A DNA stretch of 38,999 bases from Alphaproteobacteria bacterium 41-28. Lineage in GTDB: Bacteria; Pseudomonadota; Alphaproteobacteria; UBA9655. The notes under the pieces were generated by a model. The model searched no databases and was not told the DNA's origin. It worked only from the letters and a program-made list of their open reading frames with translations. The DNA is taken from NCBI GenBank assembly GCA_001897795.1, contig MKUL01000067.1, positions 5,849 to 44,847 of the forward strand, in the 5' to 3' direction. Shown here piece by piece: positions 18,201 through 26,777 of the stretch. The position numbers and the translations under genes were made by a program. Each line of letters begins with the position of its first letter. Position 1 is the first letter of the stretch.

Positions 18201-18828
18201 CAGATATTTCTGGGCCTGTATTGATGAGTTGATGGTCAATTCGAACTTCACTCTGATCAACAGTATGCCATTTTTGATTTTTATACGCTCTAAGAGTCAA
18301 GGTTGCTACTGTTTGGTTATTATGGAGATCATCTGTAAGGTGCCAGCTTCCATGAAGAGGATATTCTTTCGGCCTTGTAATCTTTTGACGGTAGTTGCGA
18401 TTTTTATATTTAAATTTCAAGACAGCTTGTTCTTTTGCTTTTCCCCATTGTGTTGGGAGAGGATCAGAAGGATGAAGTGTTTTAATTGTAGTGGGAATCT
18501 CAATTTCAAATCTACTTTTAATCCTGACTTCTTTCAAAGAGAGAGTTTTAACCTCAGAATCAAATTCATCATCTTTATTTGTAATGCGAAACTTCCCTTG
18601 ATAGGGCTTATGTGCAGGCTTTGTGATATCCCCTAGCAGTTCAAACTGATATTCAGAAGTATTTACCGCCTCTTCTTCATCACCATCACTCCCACTTTCC
18701 TGATTTAGATGAACTGTAGGCACATACCCAAACACATCCCCACCATCTTCATCTGACTCCATTGCATAAGCATTGAGTGTTATAAGGCTTGATGTCATGA
18801 GCAACATGAGAAAATTTGTCTTTTTCAT
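15286..18828 (-). CDS. Exported fusion: family N-terminal domain, GTPase, collagen-like region
   Basis: The 1180-residue product starts at the ATG at 18828, with AAGGA about 10 bases upstream. Residues 1-22 are a signal peptide ending Ala-Tyr-Ala. Residues about 55-395 are the N-terminal domain shared with its neighbours (landmarks HSRVGFFIASY and IPEGLYHLHM). A GTPase domain follows with Walker A GKSGKGKST at about 445-453 and G3 Asp-Cys-Pro-Gly at about 510-513; a Thr-Lys-Lys near 589 may be the G4 position. The rest aligns with the 869-residue protein, including Gly-rich collagen-like stretches near 892-905, 926-948, 1013-1030 and 1049-1067. The tail is PFVKVFPNLKS. The protein is the fused version of what the next two genes encode separately. 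Export of a GTPase suggests a host-directed effector; this is inference. No close named family is recognised. Confidence 0.85.
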   Translation of the reverse strand: MKKTNFLMLLMTSSLITLNAYAMESDEDGGDVFGYVPTVHLNQESGSDGDEEEAVNTSEYQFELLGDITKPAHKPYQGKFRITNKDDEFDSEVKTLSLKEVRIKSRFEIEIPTTIKTLHPSDPLPTQWGKAKEQAVLKFKYKNRNYRQKITRPKEYPLHGSWHLTDDLHNNQTVATLTLRAYKNQKWHTVDQSEVRIDHQLINTGPEISGRLFFDGDKIYQAKTKLLHYRDPRTGQQYSRNVEIRDGEIPSHQGKQIVYVEPFALGNDPLQHRDTYRGAYDSIDSINTEKISGREDGRLIYSDGTHCYLPDVTQEVWKQGHSRVGFFIASYKQENRLNFTLGTLVGNAGSIPEGLYHLHMIEDRTDKRIERWVRLGEDQKEIKITTNPGIASLPGMGATAPHFVPDDGTDETIRKLVRGIDEVKRRITKNTEKQKNNTKSLIVLGKSGKGKSTLVHGLAGIPLSVRSDGRIEPKNLADTLPGFTIGHGFAAGTSLPGVHYDEGKNITLKDCPGFDDPGDDEDDGARQDLINGYSIQEVFSSAPEHKVLLTISHSDLNDRAKEFMDALDKLTKLIPDDHELYQSTYLVVTKKKKGLLIDKFREITKKQPPLFARNERAKKLFQFIVKNRDTRVFEFLKPKGPGDYPFDRDIILDKIYATPSVPNPKFKLSFEPKTEVLAGKLAKRLNDFLTDYMKTEGAQRVVNHCRSLIDSHTGPIATLRKKLGKVVKKLKALQELSITPAQFSTKLAKIVDVKDVNRVIDNITFLKEKVKDDITFDTTRWANAMNATISAIEKLAASPTPEYDDPSKTLTLKEPILSITDITAGLTAHPGAEKIRVYSSNTFFIDGNMTRNNATCSFFAPRWNVVAQPTVNFTIDLSGTDNSTTVANGSSAGANGSPGAAGENGGHFYGVGVEFSQLSKLTVKTNGGKGGKGGKGATGKTGDNGVAGDENALRRFEGVTCTTPPQSFTDWHPTGEFNVKKDNKDWQRFGTHHVHGHMNGTKTVYTHGNNEATSGGDGGKKGSGGKGGHHGSAVIKNAPGTSWTHISDDGSEGDKGTAGTGGQGGLNGPIVQGTYISGMNGQYDNIWRNMFGEHCDKWECNKSDHWLSITTISQQSRASSGSDGDGANEDGRSDPKDQLTATELGDARTVRAKEFKEFYLEQAADPKVGPFVKVFPNLKS

Positions 18829-18907
18829 TGTCTTTTTCCTTTCATGAGTTTGTTATTTTTACTATCTACTACCAATCAAATTCCTTTTTGGTTTTCCTTC
18901 CAATCCA

Positions 18908-21900
18908 TTAGTGGCCCTTTTTATGTGCATTTAGGTGATCAATTTGGTTCACAATTTTTGCTACATCTTCTTCCGTTCCTGGGAATGTAAACGGTGTATT
19001 ACTACCAGGACCTTTTCCTACTTGAACGTTGATATGTGGACCTTTATGTTTGTCATAATCTACACGGTAGGTCTTTGGGACTCCGTTTACCTTTGTATCA
19101 AAACCCACAACTTTATCCTGGCCTACTCCTAAATTACCGATGTGAGGCCGTTTAGATTTCGCGTCAATTTGACCGACTTCTTTTAACGCCTCATTCCGAG
19201 CATGCTCGTAAGATCGGCAGGACACAGCAGGGTTTTCTTTTTTAAGTCTGGATTGAGCTCTATGTTGCCCATGAGAAGACCTACTTTTCCCAGCCATTGC
19301 CGATTTGCCACCGTGGCCTACCATCCCTGCAAGTTGGCTAAAGGTTTGGGCTTGTTCGGAGGCAATACCTATGGCTTCTGCGACTTGAGCGACAGCTTGT
19401 TCTTGCAGCTCATCTTTAACGGCTTCTGCAATCTTTTTGGCACCATATTTTCCCGCTTCTTTAAGTCCTTTGGTTGCGAAACTGCGAGCCAGACCTACTC
19501 CTCCAGTCGCTAGATCTTCATGCCAAGTTACAGGATCAATGCCTTTAATCTCTGTTTCAGCTTCCTTGCGGGCTTGAGCTTCTTTTTCTTTACTCCAAGA
19601 TTTACCTTCTCTCAAACAATGGGCTTTTCTTTGAGCGATAACTTTGCTGACAAATGGGTTATCTGAAGTTATTTCTGGGAGAATTTCTTTACCTTCAGTA
19701 TCTTTTACTTTTGTTGAAGCAGGATCACGCTGAGCTTGCTTTTTCTTTGATGTCGTAGGTTTCTTGGAGGCTTTCTTAGCGGGTTGTTTTTTCTTATCTA
19801 CATTGGATTCATCAGTTACGGATTCCTTCATTTCCTCATGAATAGCTGGCGAAGAGAGTTCCTTCTCTTGAACTTTTTGAACAAAAGAAGCAGGATTTAC
19901 TTGAGAAACAGACTTTTTAGCTTCTCTCTCTGCTGCCTCCTTCACTTTGTCAGCTACATTTTCTCCAAATGCCACTGCATTCTTTGCAGTGCGTTTCACG
20001 GATTGGGTTGTTTTGATGGCATCACCTACAGGGCCTGTGTTGACCCCTGCTGTTTGAGCTGTTTTATTTATTTGAGCTAAGGTATCAAAACCCTTCTCAG
20101 CAGCTTGGCTAAAGGAATTTGATTGAGATGTTGATTGGATTTGTTGATAGCTTTGATAAGCTTGAGAAGCAACTTGTGTTGCTTTCTGTGCTGTTTTGAT
20201 TCCTTTCCCTACGTCTCCTGTATCCATTCCCAAATCATTGAGCGTATTATTTGTACTTGATAAGGCATTTGTAGCTTTCTGAGCCTTTTCTAAAACATTT
20301 CCTTCCTTAAAGGAATTTATGGCTTCACTCGGATCAAACTTCTTCCTGAGAGCCTCTCCATCAAGAGGAACATCCCCTCCGATTTTCGTATTACCTACTT
20401 GAACTTGAGCACTTGCAGAGAACTTTCCATTTTTATCGACAGAAACACCAACTCCCACACCCCAGCGCGTATCTTTTATTTCATGCTCAATATCCTGACG
20501 CGTTACTTTATTGGTTGATTTTCCGATGTGAAGACCTGTTATCTGGTCACTACTTACTTTTTCGCCACCTTTTGCTGAGAAATGAGCACTCCCCCCTGTT
20601 GAAGAAGCGCTCACTCCAAAAGAATACCCTTCTTGAGCTTCGCGATCTTGAGCACTATGATCCACAACAGCCTTCATATCTTCCCCTATTGTTTCATTAA
20701 TGCTCGTTTGGGCTCCTCCTTCGACGCGGAGGGTGGCTCCTTTTCTTTTGTTATGGAAAGTTCCGAACTTTTGAACCGTTGCTCCATAAGTGGTTTTGCG
20801 AAGTTCATCATGGGAAACGTCAAACCCACCCCCGGGCATCATGTTTACATCCACGCTTACTTTCACACTCCAAGCATCCATGGTGTGATCATAGGTGCTC
20901 TTGATGCCCGTAAAAGCCAGCTCATCCGTATCTGCGATGATATCGGTTGTCCCTCCTTCTTTGTGCCCACTAATATTGGCAGTCATGGAAGCTTTTGCCC
21001 CAATTCCTGTTCTGACACTCAACTGATCCGTTTGAAGAGTCCCTGCAACCTGTTGCATGGTTTTTGTCTTTGTATGTTTTTCTTTGTGCTCGAACTCGAT
21101 ACTATTAGGATTAAGATTGAGGTTATTTTCGTAATGATGGGTATCTTCCTGAGAATGAATTTCGAGAGGCTTAAAGAGAATCCCTTTTTCTCCATCCAAT
21201 TCAATCTCAGGGGCCCTCATAAAGGGAACCTCTCCCTCAATAGTTCCTTGTCTTGAGAAGATCCCTATTTTCTTATTGCTGATGGCTTGCATTTGGCGAA
21301 AGCGTTCCGTAGAACCTTCCTTATCATCTGAAGAGCCAAAGCAGAGAAATTGATCTTCGTCATGGGACGCGTAGCGAATGGTAGCTTTGAGAGCTCCTAG
21401 TTCGACCTTATCCCGCGCATCTAACCGAATCTCATCCTGAGCTTGGAAAGCTGTGCCCCGAGCTGTAATTCCTCCTTGTTTTGCGATGACAAAGATTCCG
21501 CCTCCACGACTTGTCAGCTCTGAGCGATAAAACTCCGCATCTTCTCGAAATCCTCGATGATTATTTTGACCAAAAAGTCCTGTGTTGTAATTCCATCTTT
21601 CGACAACCGAGACAGCAGCTAAGCTGCTCAGGTCCACTCCTTTATCCGCTTGCAGAACAATAGATCCTCCAGCATCAGCCTTAAGCCCTTGCCCATGGAG
21701 TTTTCCATCGGTTTTTGCTCTGATATTTCCACCTGCTTTCATGGCACCTTGGAGATATTTATTGCGAGGATCTGTCTTGGCTGTGAGTTTTCCAAAAGCC
21801 CCAAGGTCAAAGGTGACTTCTTGATCTCCCTCAGCATAGGCTATGGCATCAAGATGAATATCTTCCTTCGCAATCAGATCTACATCTTGTTCTGCTGTAA

Positions 21901-24900
21901 TTTGGGCTCCTCTGGCATTAAGACTTGAATCTGATTCCAATCGAACATTTTTTCCTGAAAAGGATGGAATCACAAAACGAGCCTTTCGGGTTGAAACAGT
22001 CGTATGCGGGTTAGGTGAATTTACTTCTTGATAGGTATGGACTTCTGCGTCAGCATCAATTCTTTTTGCTTTCGCACTGAGGGTTCCCCCCTTTGCATCA
22101 GCTTTGCCTTTATGGGTAAAGACACCATCTGTTTCAAATCCTAAGCCTTCTGCTGCAATATCTCCTGTATTAGTAATCCCCTGCTGAGCCTTCAGAAAAG
22201 CTTTTCCATGGAAATTCATACTTCCTCGATTCAGGATTGTTGTTTTAGTATGAACAATGAATTCATTCCCTGTAAGATTGGCTCTGTTGTCAAAACTATT
22301 TGCCCAAAGATGAAGATTTGTCTTAAGACCAAGATCAGCATCAAGTTTAATATCGGCTTCCTTCAGATGGGCTTGAGTTACGCGCGCCTCAGTTTGATTC
22401 AAAAGATTAATCAGGTTCATATCTTGAAGCTTAAGGACAGCGACATCGGCCTTTTGTTTACCTTTAAACCCATTGGTTTTTTCAGCTATAAGAGCGAGAA
22501 CTTCACCAGCTTCATTTCGGGAGTTCTCTGAATCAACATACTTTTCTGTCCCTTCAAGGTGAGAGCTTTTATCCGACTTGGTTGTTCCGAGTTGCTCAAA
22601 AGTCTTTCCTTTCATTCTTAAATGGTCTTCAGCATGGGTGTCCCCTTTATTTCTCAAATGATCAGCTTCAAAGTCTAGAATCCCTCCTTCTACCTTTTTA
22701 GAAAGGGTCATATCTTTTGCCCTTCCCACAAAAGTTCCCTCAGAGTTTAGGCTCTTAAGTGTAAAGCTTTCTTTCGCTTCTGCAGCCGTTACACCTTTTG
22801 TTTTAAGGGAATCAGCTTCGATATGCGTAGCGCTGATCTTATTGTATTGTCCTAGTAAGGACGTCATTGACATATCTAAAGTCTCGCCAACGTCTAAGAC
22901 TGTCCTTTCTCCGGTCAAGGTCATACCTTTTATCGTTGCTGATTTCGCCGTCGTAAGGGTACTTGTTCCTTCGCTTACTATTTGACTGTCATTAGCTTTG
23001 ACTTTCCGACTTTCCAAAGTCGCTGAAGTTTTTCCTTGAGCTACAGAACGATCGAATTGAGCTTTCTTTTGCGCTTGCACAAGGGCAGCTCCATGAGAGC
23101 TTTTTACGGAGCTTCCTTCCATTTTTACGGATTTCCCTTTAGCTTCTGCGTATTGGCCTCCGAGAATATGCGCATTCTTAAGATGAAGAGTTTCTTCAGC
23201 AATCACGGAGGCTGTCCCAAAAAGGCTTTTGAGAGATGTGTCTTTTAAGTAAACCGTTTTACCTTTAGCCAACGCATCGTTACCCTTAAAATATCCTGCT
23301 TTGATCTTGGCACCATCTGTATTGAATTGTCCTCCAGCAATAAGACTAACAGAGCCACTCTCAGGATCGATGGTTGCCTTTTGACAATTGATATCTCCAC
23401 CTGCTGTTAGAATGACGCCTGACGCGCTGGGCTTCATTGATTTCCAAGGCTCTAAAGAGGCTCCATAGATTTTATCTGCAAAGTCTTGGTAAAGGATGGG
23501 GGATTCTTCTCCAAACATTTTGAAATAATCTAAGAGAGGGAAGCGAGCTGAGGTTTGTTTGATCGTTCCTTTATAGGTGAGGTTCCCTTGACTTGAGAGT
23601 TGAAGGAAGCACTTGTCTCGATCACTTTCTATCTGAAATTGAACTTTCTCTCCAGCTGTTAAGTTAGAAGAAGCTGATATAACTCCGTCCCTTAGGTAGG
23701 ACACATGGCCAGGAAAATACTCAACATTCCTTGCCTTTAAGAGAAACAGAGTTGGAGAATAGATGGTACCCGTATCTTTATAAGAACCTTCTAAAGTGAC
23801 TTGATGAACTCCACCTGTAAAAACTGTTCCCTTGTTTTCATAATGCATTCCTCCTATAGCAAAGTGACCCTTCGTACGAACAACACCCTTTTCCTGGATT
23901 TTTGTTTGATTAATTGTTGTATTTACGCGTGAGAGATCCATCTTTCCTTCATGAGTTAAAGTTCCAATGGTTCCTTCCAAGCCTTGGCCAAAGGCTGAGA
24001 GTTTCCCTTTTTTTGAAATATCGAGAGAATTTAAATTAAAATGAACCCCTCCTTGAGCCACAATATCTCCTTCAATGGCAAGATCTTGTCCAGAAGCCTC
24101 CAATTGTCCTTGTACTCTGATTTTTCCTTTGAGAACCGTTACGGGTGTTTTTGTTTTTTCTTTTCCTTTAAGAACAGCTGCTTGTGCCTTAAGGTGCAGG
24201 TCATCTGTAAGTTCAATTAAACCTGAGTTTTTACTTAATAGAGCGTTAGGATTTGAGAGGGATTTGGCCTTTAAAGTGCCTTGGCGCTCATTAACAAACC
24301 CTTTGTGTGTTTGGAGAATATCTGAAGTTCCTAGTAACCCATAGTTATGGGCTTCAGAAGAAGCGAATTCCATAGCCTCTTCACTCGTGATTTCACCCCG
24401 ATTAATAATCTTTCCCTTTTGGCTTGAGAAAAGACTCGTGCTTAAGGAAGCAATGTTACCTTCTTGGTTTTCAATGTTATTCTCTGTTGAAACTTTAAGA
24501 GGCCCTTCGCTTAAAATTTGACCTCTTTTAGTAAAGGCTTTTCCTTTTACCTTTAAAATATCTCCAGAGTATAAAAAACCTTGTTGCTTAATGTCACCTT
24601 GGCTTTTTGCTTTTAGTTTGCCTCTTGAGGCAACTGGTCCCCCAATGTTCAAACCTTTTGTGCCTTTAAGAACCACTTTCTCTTCTGACGTCACGCTTCC
24701 TTCAATATTCAAAACATGGGAAGCTTGCAGAAAAGCTTTTCCTACAGAACTGAGACCTTTAGATACGTGGATATCTTTTGCTTTAATATTAACCGTTCCC
24801 CCAACCCAAGCTTGATCCCCTAGAAAGACCCTGCCCGTGGTCTCAATATGAAGGTTTCGGGCAGCTATTAGATGATGAAGGTAAACATCCCCTTGAGCTT

Positions 24901-25798
24901 GAATATGGATATCTTGATCCGTTGACTCCAACAGTCCCATAGCATAAATAGGCGTTCCTTTATCAAAGCTTCTAAAACTTAACTTTTTAGATCGCAAGAT
25001 AGTGGTGGGATCAATCAGAATTGAATGATCATAGGAAAAAGAAGGGGCATCATCTGCTATATAAGCTATGGGATGTTTTAGATCTTCTTCATCTCCTAGT
25101 CCTCCAATATGCTGACCTGCTGTTACATCGATGCTTTCAGAAGGTGCTAAGATGGATTGAGACAGTTGAACTGTTCGTCCAGCAACGGCTAGGCTCTTTA
25201 CATCGTTTCCTTCTTCAAAGACTGTTTTGTAAAGGCTTATGAGTCCGTGATTAATCCCATAACTATAGCCTTGATCCGTATTACTCATCCCCCCTGCAGC
25301 TAAAGTGAGAGAAGGAATATGCTGAAACTCAGGGTTTTCAAGATTAAGCCCCCCAGGGTTTGAGAAAACCATAGGGGAAGAAGCATTGCTCTGAATCACT
25401 CCAGATAGGCGAACTGGATTCTTACTATAAATACGATTAAAAATGGCTGGGGTTTCTGAATCTCCTTTAAAAATAACCCCGCTTCCTGAAGGAACCTGAA
25501 AGTCGTCAAAGATATTATGAACAAGTCCTTGTTCCGTTAAGATACCAGGTTCAACTACACCTATCTTTTGACCGATATAAGTTCGAATAGGACAAACATC
25601 AAAATCCTCTTCAACAATACGCAGTGGAGCCACTGCCCATACACAATTCGACCAAATGAGAGAAACTATAGCAACGTACCCTATCATCTTTCGAAAGAGA
25701 TAAGTGGGCTTTCTAATGAGAAGAAAATTATCTTTATACAAAGAAAAATTGGAAAATTTATTCGGGCTTTTTTTTCTAAAATCCTTTGTGCTTTTCAT
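18908..25798 (-). CDS. Filamentous haemagglutinin-like TpsA exoprotein
   Basis: With the ATG at 25798 the product has 2296 residues; the frame stays open up to 26080, which would add 94 residues. I prefer 25798 because AAAGGAAG lies a little over 10 bases upstream and the protein then starts with a long, basic signal peptide ending Val-Trp-Ala at about 55, typical of two-partner secretion exoproteins. Residues about 56-330 resemble the haemagglutination (TPS) domain, with LVHNIFDDFQV, IFNRI and NPGGLNLENP motifs. A long beta-helical region of repeats follows, with phrases such as LTAGGDINCQ. Near 1850-2180 it becomes Ala/Lys-rich and helical. The last 110 residues form a separate tip with RVDYDKHKGPHINVQVGKG, resembling polymorphic-toxin tips, but I cannot name the family. 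No TpsB transporter or obvious immunity gene is in the window. Confidence 0.9.
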   Translation of the reverse strand: MKSTKDFRKKSPNKFSNFSLYKDNFLLIRKPTYLFRKMIGYVAIVSLIWSNCVWAVAPLRIVEEDFDVCPIRTYIGQKIGVVEPGILTEQGLVHNIFDDFQVPSGSGVIFKGDSETPAIFNRIYSKNPVRLSGVIQSNASSPMVFSNPGGLNLENPEFQHIPSLTLAAGGMSNTDQGYSYGINHGLISLYKTVFEEGNDVKSLAVAGRTVQLSQSILAPSESIDVTAGQHIGGLGDEEDLKHPIAYIADDAPSFSYDHSILIDPTTILRSKKLSFRSFDKGTPIYAMGLLESTDQDIHIQAQGDVYLHHLIAARNLHIETTGRVFLGDQAWVGGTVNIKAKDIHVSKGLSSVGKAFLQASHVLNIEGSVTSEEKVVLKGTKGLNIGGPVASRGKLKAKSQGDIKQQGFLYSGDILKVKGKAFTKRGQILSEGPLKVSTENNIENQEGNIASLSTSLFSSQKGKIINRGEITSEEAMEFASSEAHNYGLLGTSDILQTHKGFVNERQGTLKAKSLSNPNALLSKNSGLIELTDDLHLKAQAAVLKGKEKTKTPVTVLKGKIRVQGQLEASGQDLAIEGDIVAQGGVHFNLNSLDISKKGKLSAFGQGLEGTIGTLTHEGKMDLSRVNTTINQTKIQEKGVVRTKGHFAIGGMHYENKGTVFTGGVHQVTLEGSYKDTGTIYSPTLFLLKARNVEYFPGHVSYLRDGVISASSNLTAGEKVQFQIESDRDKCFLQLSSQGNLTYKGTIKQTSARFPLLDYFKMFGEESPILYQDFADKIYGASLEPWKSMKPSASGVILTAGGDINCQKATIDPESGSVSLIAGGQFNTDGAKIKAGYFKGNDALAKGKTVYLKDTSLKSLFGTASVIAEETLHLKNAHILGGQYAEAKGKSVKMEGSSVKSSHGAALVQAQKKAQFDRSVAQGKTSATLESRKVKANDSQIVSEGTSTLTTAKSATIKGMTLTGERTVLDVGETLDMSMTSLLGQYNKISATHIEADSLKTKGVTAAEAKESFTLKSLNSEGTFVGRAKDMTLSKKVEGGILDFEADHLRNKGDTHAEDHLRMKGKTFEQLGTTKSDKSSHLEGTEKYVDSENSRNEAGEVLALIAEKTNGFKGKQKADVAVLKLQDMNLINLLNQTEARVTQAHLKEADIKLDADLGLKTNLHLWANSFDNRANLTGNEFIVHTKTTILNRGSMNFHGKAFLKAQQGITNTGDIAAEGLGFETDGVFTHKGKADAKGGTLSAKAKRIDADAEVHTYQEVNSPNPHTTVSTRKARFVIPSFSGKNVRLESDSSLNARGAQITAEQDVDLIAKEDIHLDAIAYAEGDQEVTFDLGAFGKLTAKTDPRNKYLQGAMKAGGNIRAKTDGKLHGQGLKADAGGSIVLQADKGVDLSSLAAVSVVERWNYNTGLFGQNNHRGFREDAEFYRSELTSRGGGIFVIAKQGGITARGTAFQAQDEIRLDARDKVELGALKATIRYASHDEDQFLCFGSSDDKEGSTERFRQMQAISNKKIGIFSRQGTIEGEVPFMRAPEIELDGEKGILFKPLEIHSQEDTHHYENNLNLNPNSIEFEHKEKHTKTKTMQQVAGTLQTDQLSVRTGIGAKASMTANISGHKEGGTTDIIADTDELAFTGIKSTYDHTMDAWSVKVSVDVNMMPGGGFDVSHDELRKTTYGATVQKFGTFHNKRKGATLRVEGGAQTSINETIGEDMKAVVDHSAQDREAQEGYSFGVSASSTGGSAHFSAKGGEKVSSDQITGLHIGKSTNKVTRQDIEHEIKDTRWGVGVGVSVDKNGKFSASAQVQVGNTKIGGDVPLDGEALRKKFDPSEAINSFKEGNVLEKAQKATNALSSTNNTLNDLGMDTGDVGKGIKTAQKATQVASQAYQSYQQIQSTSQSNSFSQAAEKGFDTLAQINKTAQTAGVNTGPVGDAIKTTQSVKRTAKNAVAFGENVADKVKEAAEREAKKSVSQVNPASFVQKVQEKELSSPAIHEEMKESVTDESNVDKKKQPAKKASKKPTTSKKKQAQRDPASTKVKDTEGKEILPEITSDNPFVSKVIAQRKAHCLREGKSWSKEKEAQARKEAETEIKGIDPVTWHEDLATGGVGLARSFATKGLKEAGKYGAKKIAEAVKDELQEQAVAQVAEAIGIASEQAQTFSQLAGMVGHGGKSAMAGKSRSSHGQHRAQSRLKKENPAVSCRSYEHARNEALKEVGQIDAKSKRPHIGNLGVGQDKVVGFDTKVNGVPKTYRVDYDKHKGPHINVQVGKGPGSNTPFTFPGTEEDVAKIVNQIDHLNAHKKGH

Positions 25799-25880
25799 CT
25801 CATTAAACTTCCTTTGCAAATTCTTAATCGAACATGCTGTAAATTTAATGAGCATTCTTCGCAGAGAACTATCCAGAAAA

Positions 25881-25917
25881 GATACCCATGAGTAATACCT
25901 AGGTAATAGATACCCAT
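25881..25917. promoter_or_regulatory. Direct repeats flanking a palindrome upstream of the TpsA gene
   Basis: GATACCCAT occurs at 25881-25889 and 25909-25917, 28 bp apart, and the palindrome TACCTAGGTA (25896-25905) lies between them. The block is about 85-120 bp before the preferred start at 25798. This arrangement looks like a regulator binding site and argues that this stretch is not coding. No gene is seen in 25799-26334. Confidence 0.4.
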
Positions 25918-26175
25918 CCAGCCTTGAAACTAATTGGCATAGGAACTTTTGATTAAGAGTTGCTGAGAGCTGAAAAGAAAATCCGTTGAAATTGGAGAGA
26001 TGTTTTTTTAATATAAATTTTATGAAGATAAATATAAATTTGCTACAAAGATTGTTTATTTTTTTTAATGAATCTCCCATAAACTTCTCCCTTTATTATG
26101 TAAATTGTAATTGTGAAAAAACCTCTATAAATTCAATATATTATTGAAAAATTTTCTTATGATTTTCTTACCTTT

Positions 26176-26202
26176 GCAATATCGTATCGCATACGGTATT
26201 GC
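26176..26202. promoter_or_regulatory. 27-bp dyad between the TpsA and GNAT genes
   Basis: GCAATATCGTAT, CGC, ATACGGTATTGC: two 12-bp arms with a single mismatch around a 3-bp centre. No T-run follows, so an operator is more likely than a terminator. It lies in the divergent region of the TpsA-like and GNAT genes; which of them it serves is unknown. Confidence 0.5.
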
Positions 26203-26334
26203 TCTCCTAAAGGGGAAACTTTAAAAACTTGGTTTAGAAGTTAAGGGATCCATTCTTATGGATAAAATCAACTTAAGAAGAGAAATCATTAGATGATGCA
26301 TATTAATTTTTAAAAAGTCAGGATTATAAAAATC

Positions 26335-26760
26335 ATGAAATATCCGATTATTTTAGAACAACCCCCATCAGAAGAAAATGCTCTAAGCCTTCTTCAACAA
26401 CTCGGACATCACAACCAAAGTCTAAATTCTTTATATGAGAACGCCGCTCCCTATGGATTTTTTATTAAAAATGAAAATCAAATCTTAGGAGGAGTTGTTG
26501 GGAAATTATGGATAGGGGCTATTTGGATTGATAGACTCTTTGTTCAAAAGAATATCCAAGGCAAAGGCTATGGGAAAAAGCTCCTTGAAAAGGTCGAAGA
26601 ATTGGGACGCCTTCACAATGCTTTCTTTGTCGTTTTAGAAAACCTCTCATTTCAGAATTCATTAAGTTTTTACTTGCATCATGGATATACCACTTTTTTT
26701 AAGGAAGAAGGCTATGCTCATGATACGATCATGTATCATTTAAGAAAGCCCCTATCTTAA
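26335..26760 (+). CDS. GNAT-family N-acetyltransferase
   Basis: This 141-residue protein fits a single GNAT domain, which transfers an acetyl group from acetyl-CoA to an amine. The acetyl-CoA-binding motif A is seen as QKNIQGKGYGKKLLEKVEEL at about residues 75-94, in the pattern Gln/Arg-x-x-Gly-x-Gly/Ala. The preceding strand is IWIDRLFV. The later motif with SLSFYLHHGY near 114-123 is the usual C-terminal Tyr-containing segment. Substrate cannot be told from the sequence. An AGGA element lies about 10 bases before the ATG. The gene converges on the LuxR-type regulator with only 17 bases between the two stops, which leaves little room for a terminator. Confidence 0.85.
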   Translation: MKYPIILEQPPSEENALSLLQQLGHHNQSLNSLYENAAPYGFFIKNENQILGGVVGKLWIGAIWIDRLFVQKNIQGKGYGKKLLEKVEELGRLHNAFFVVLENLSFQNSLSFYLHHGYTTFFKEEGYAHDTIMYHLRKPLS

Positions 26761-26777
26761 TTTTTCTTCATATAAAT

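Noticed and set aside
11201..18828. CRISPR-like or DNA-level repeats in the Gly-rich regions
   Set aside because: The periodicity is at the protein level (Gly-x-y) with irregular spacing; there are no conserved repeat-spacer units.
25799..26080. N-terminal 94-residue extension of the FHA-like protein
   Set aside because: The composition is not protein-like for a leader, a regulatory-looking repeat block lies inside it, and a typical long TPS signal peptide starts at 25798. The longer form cannot be fully excluded.
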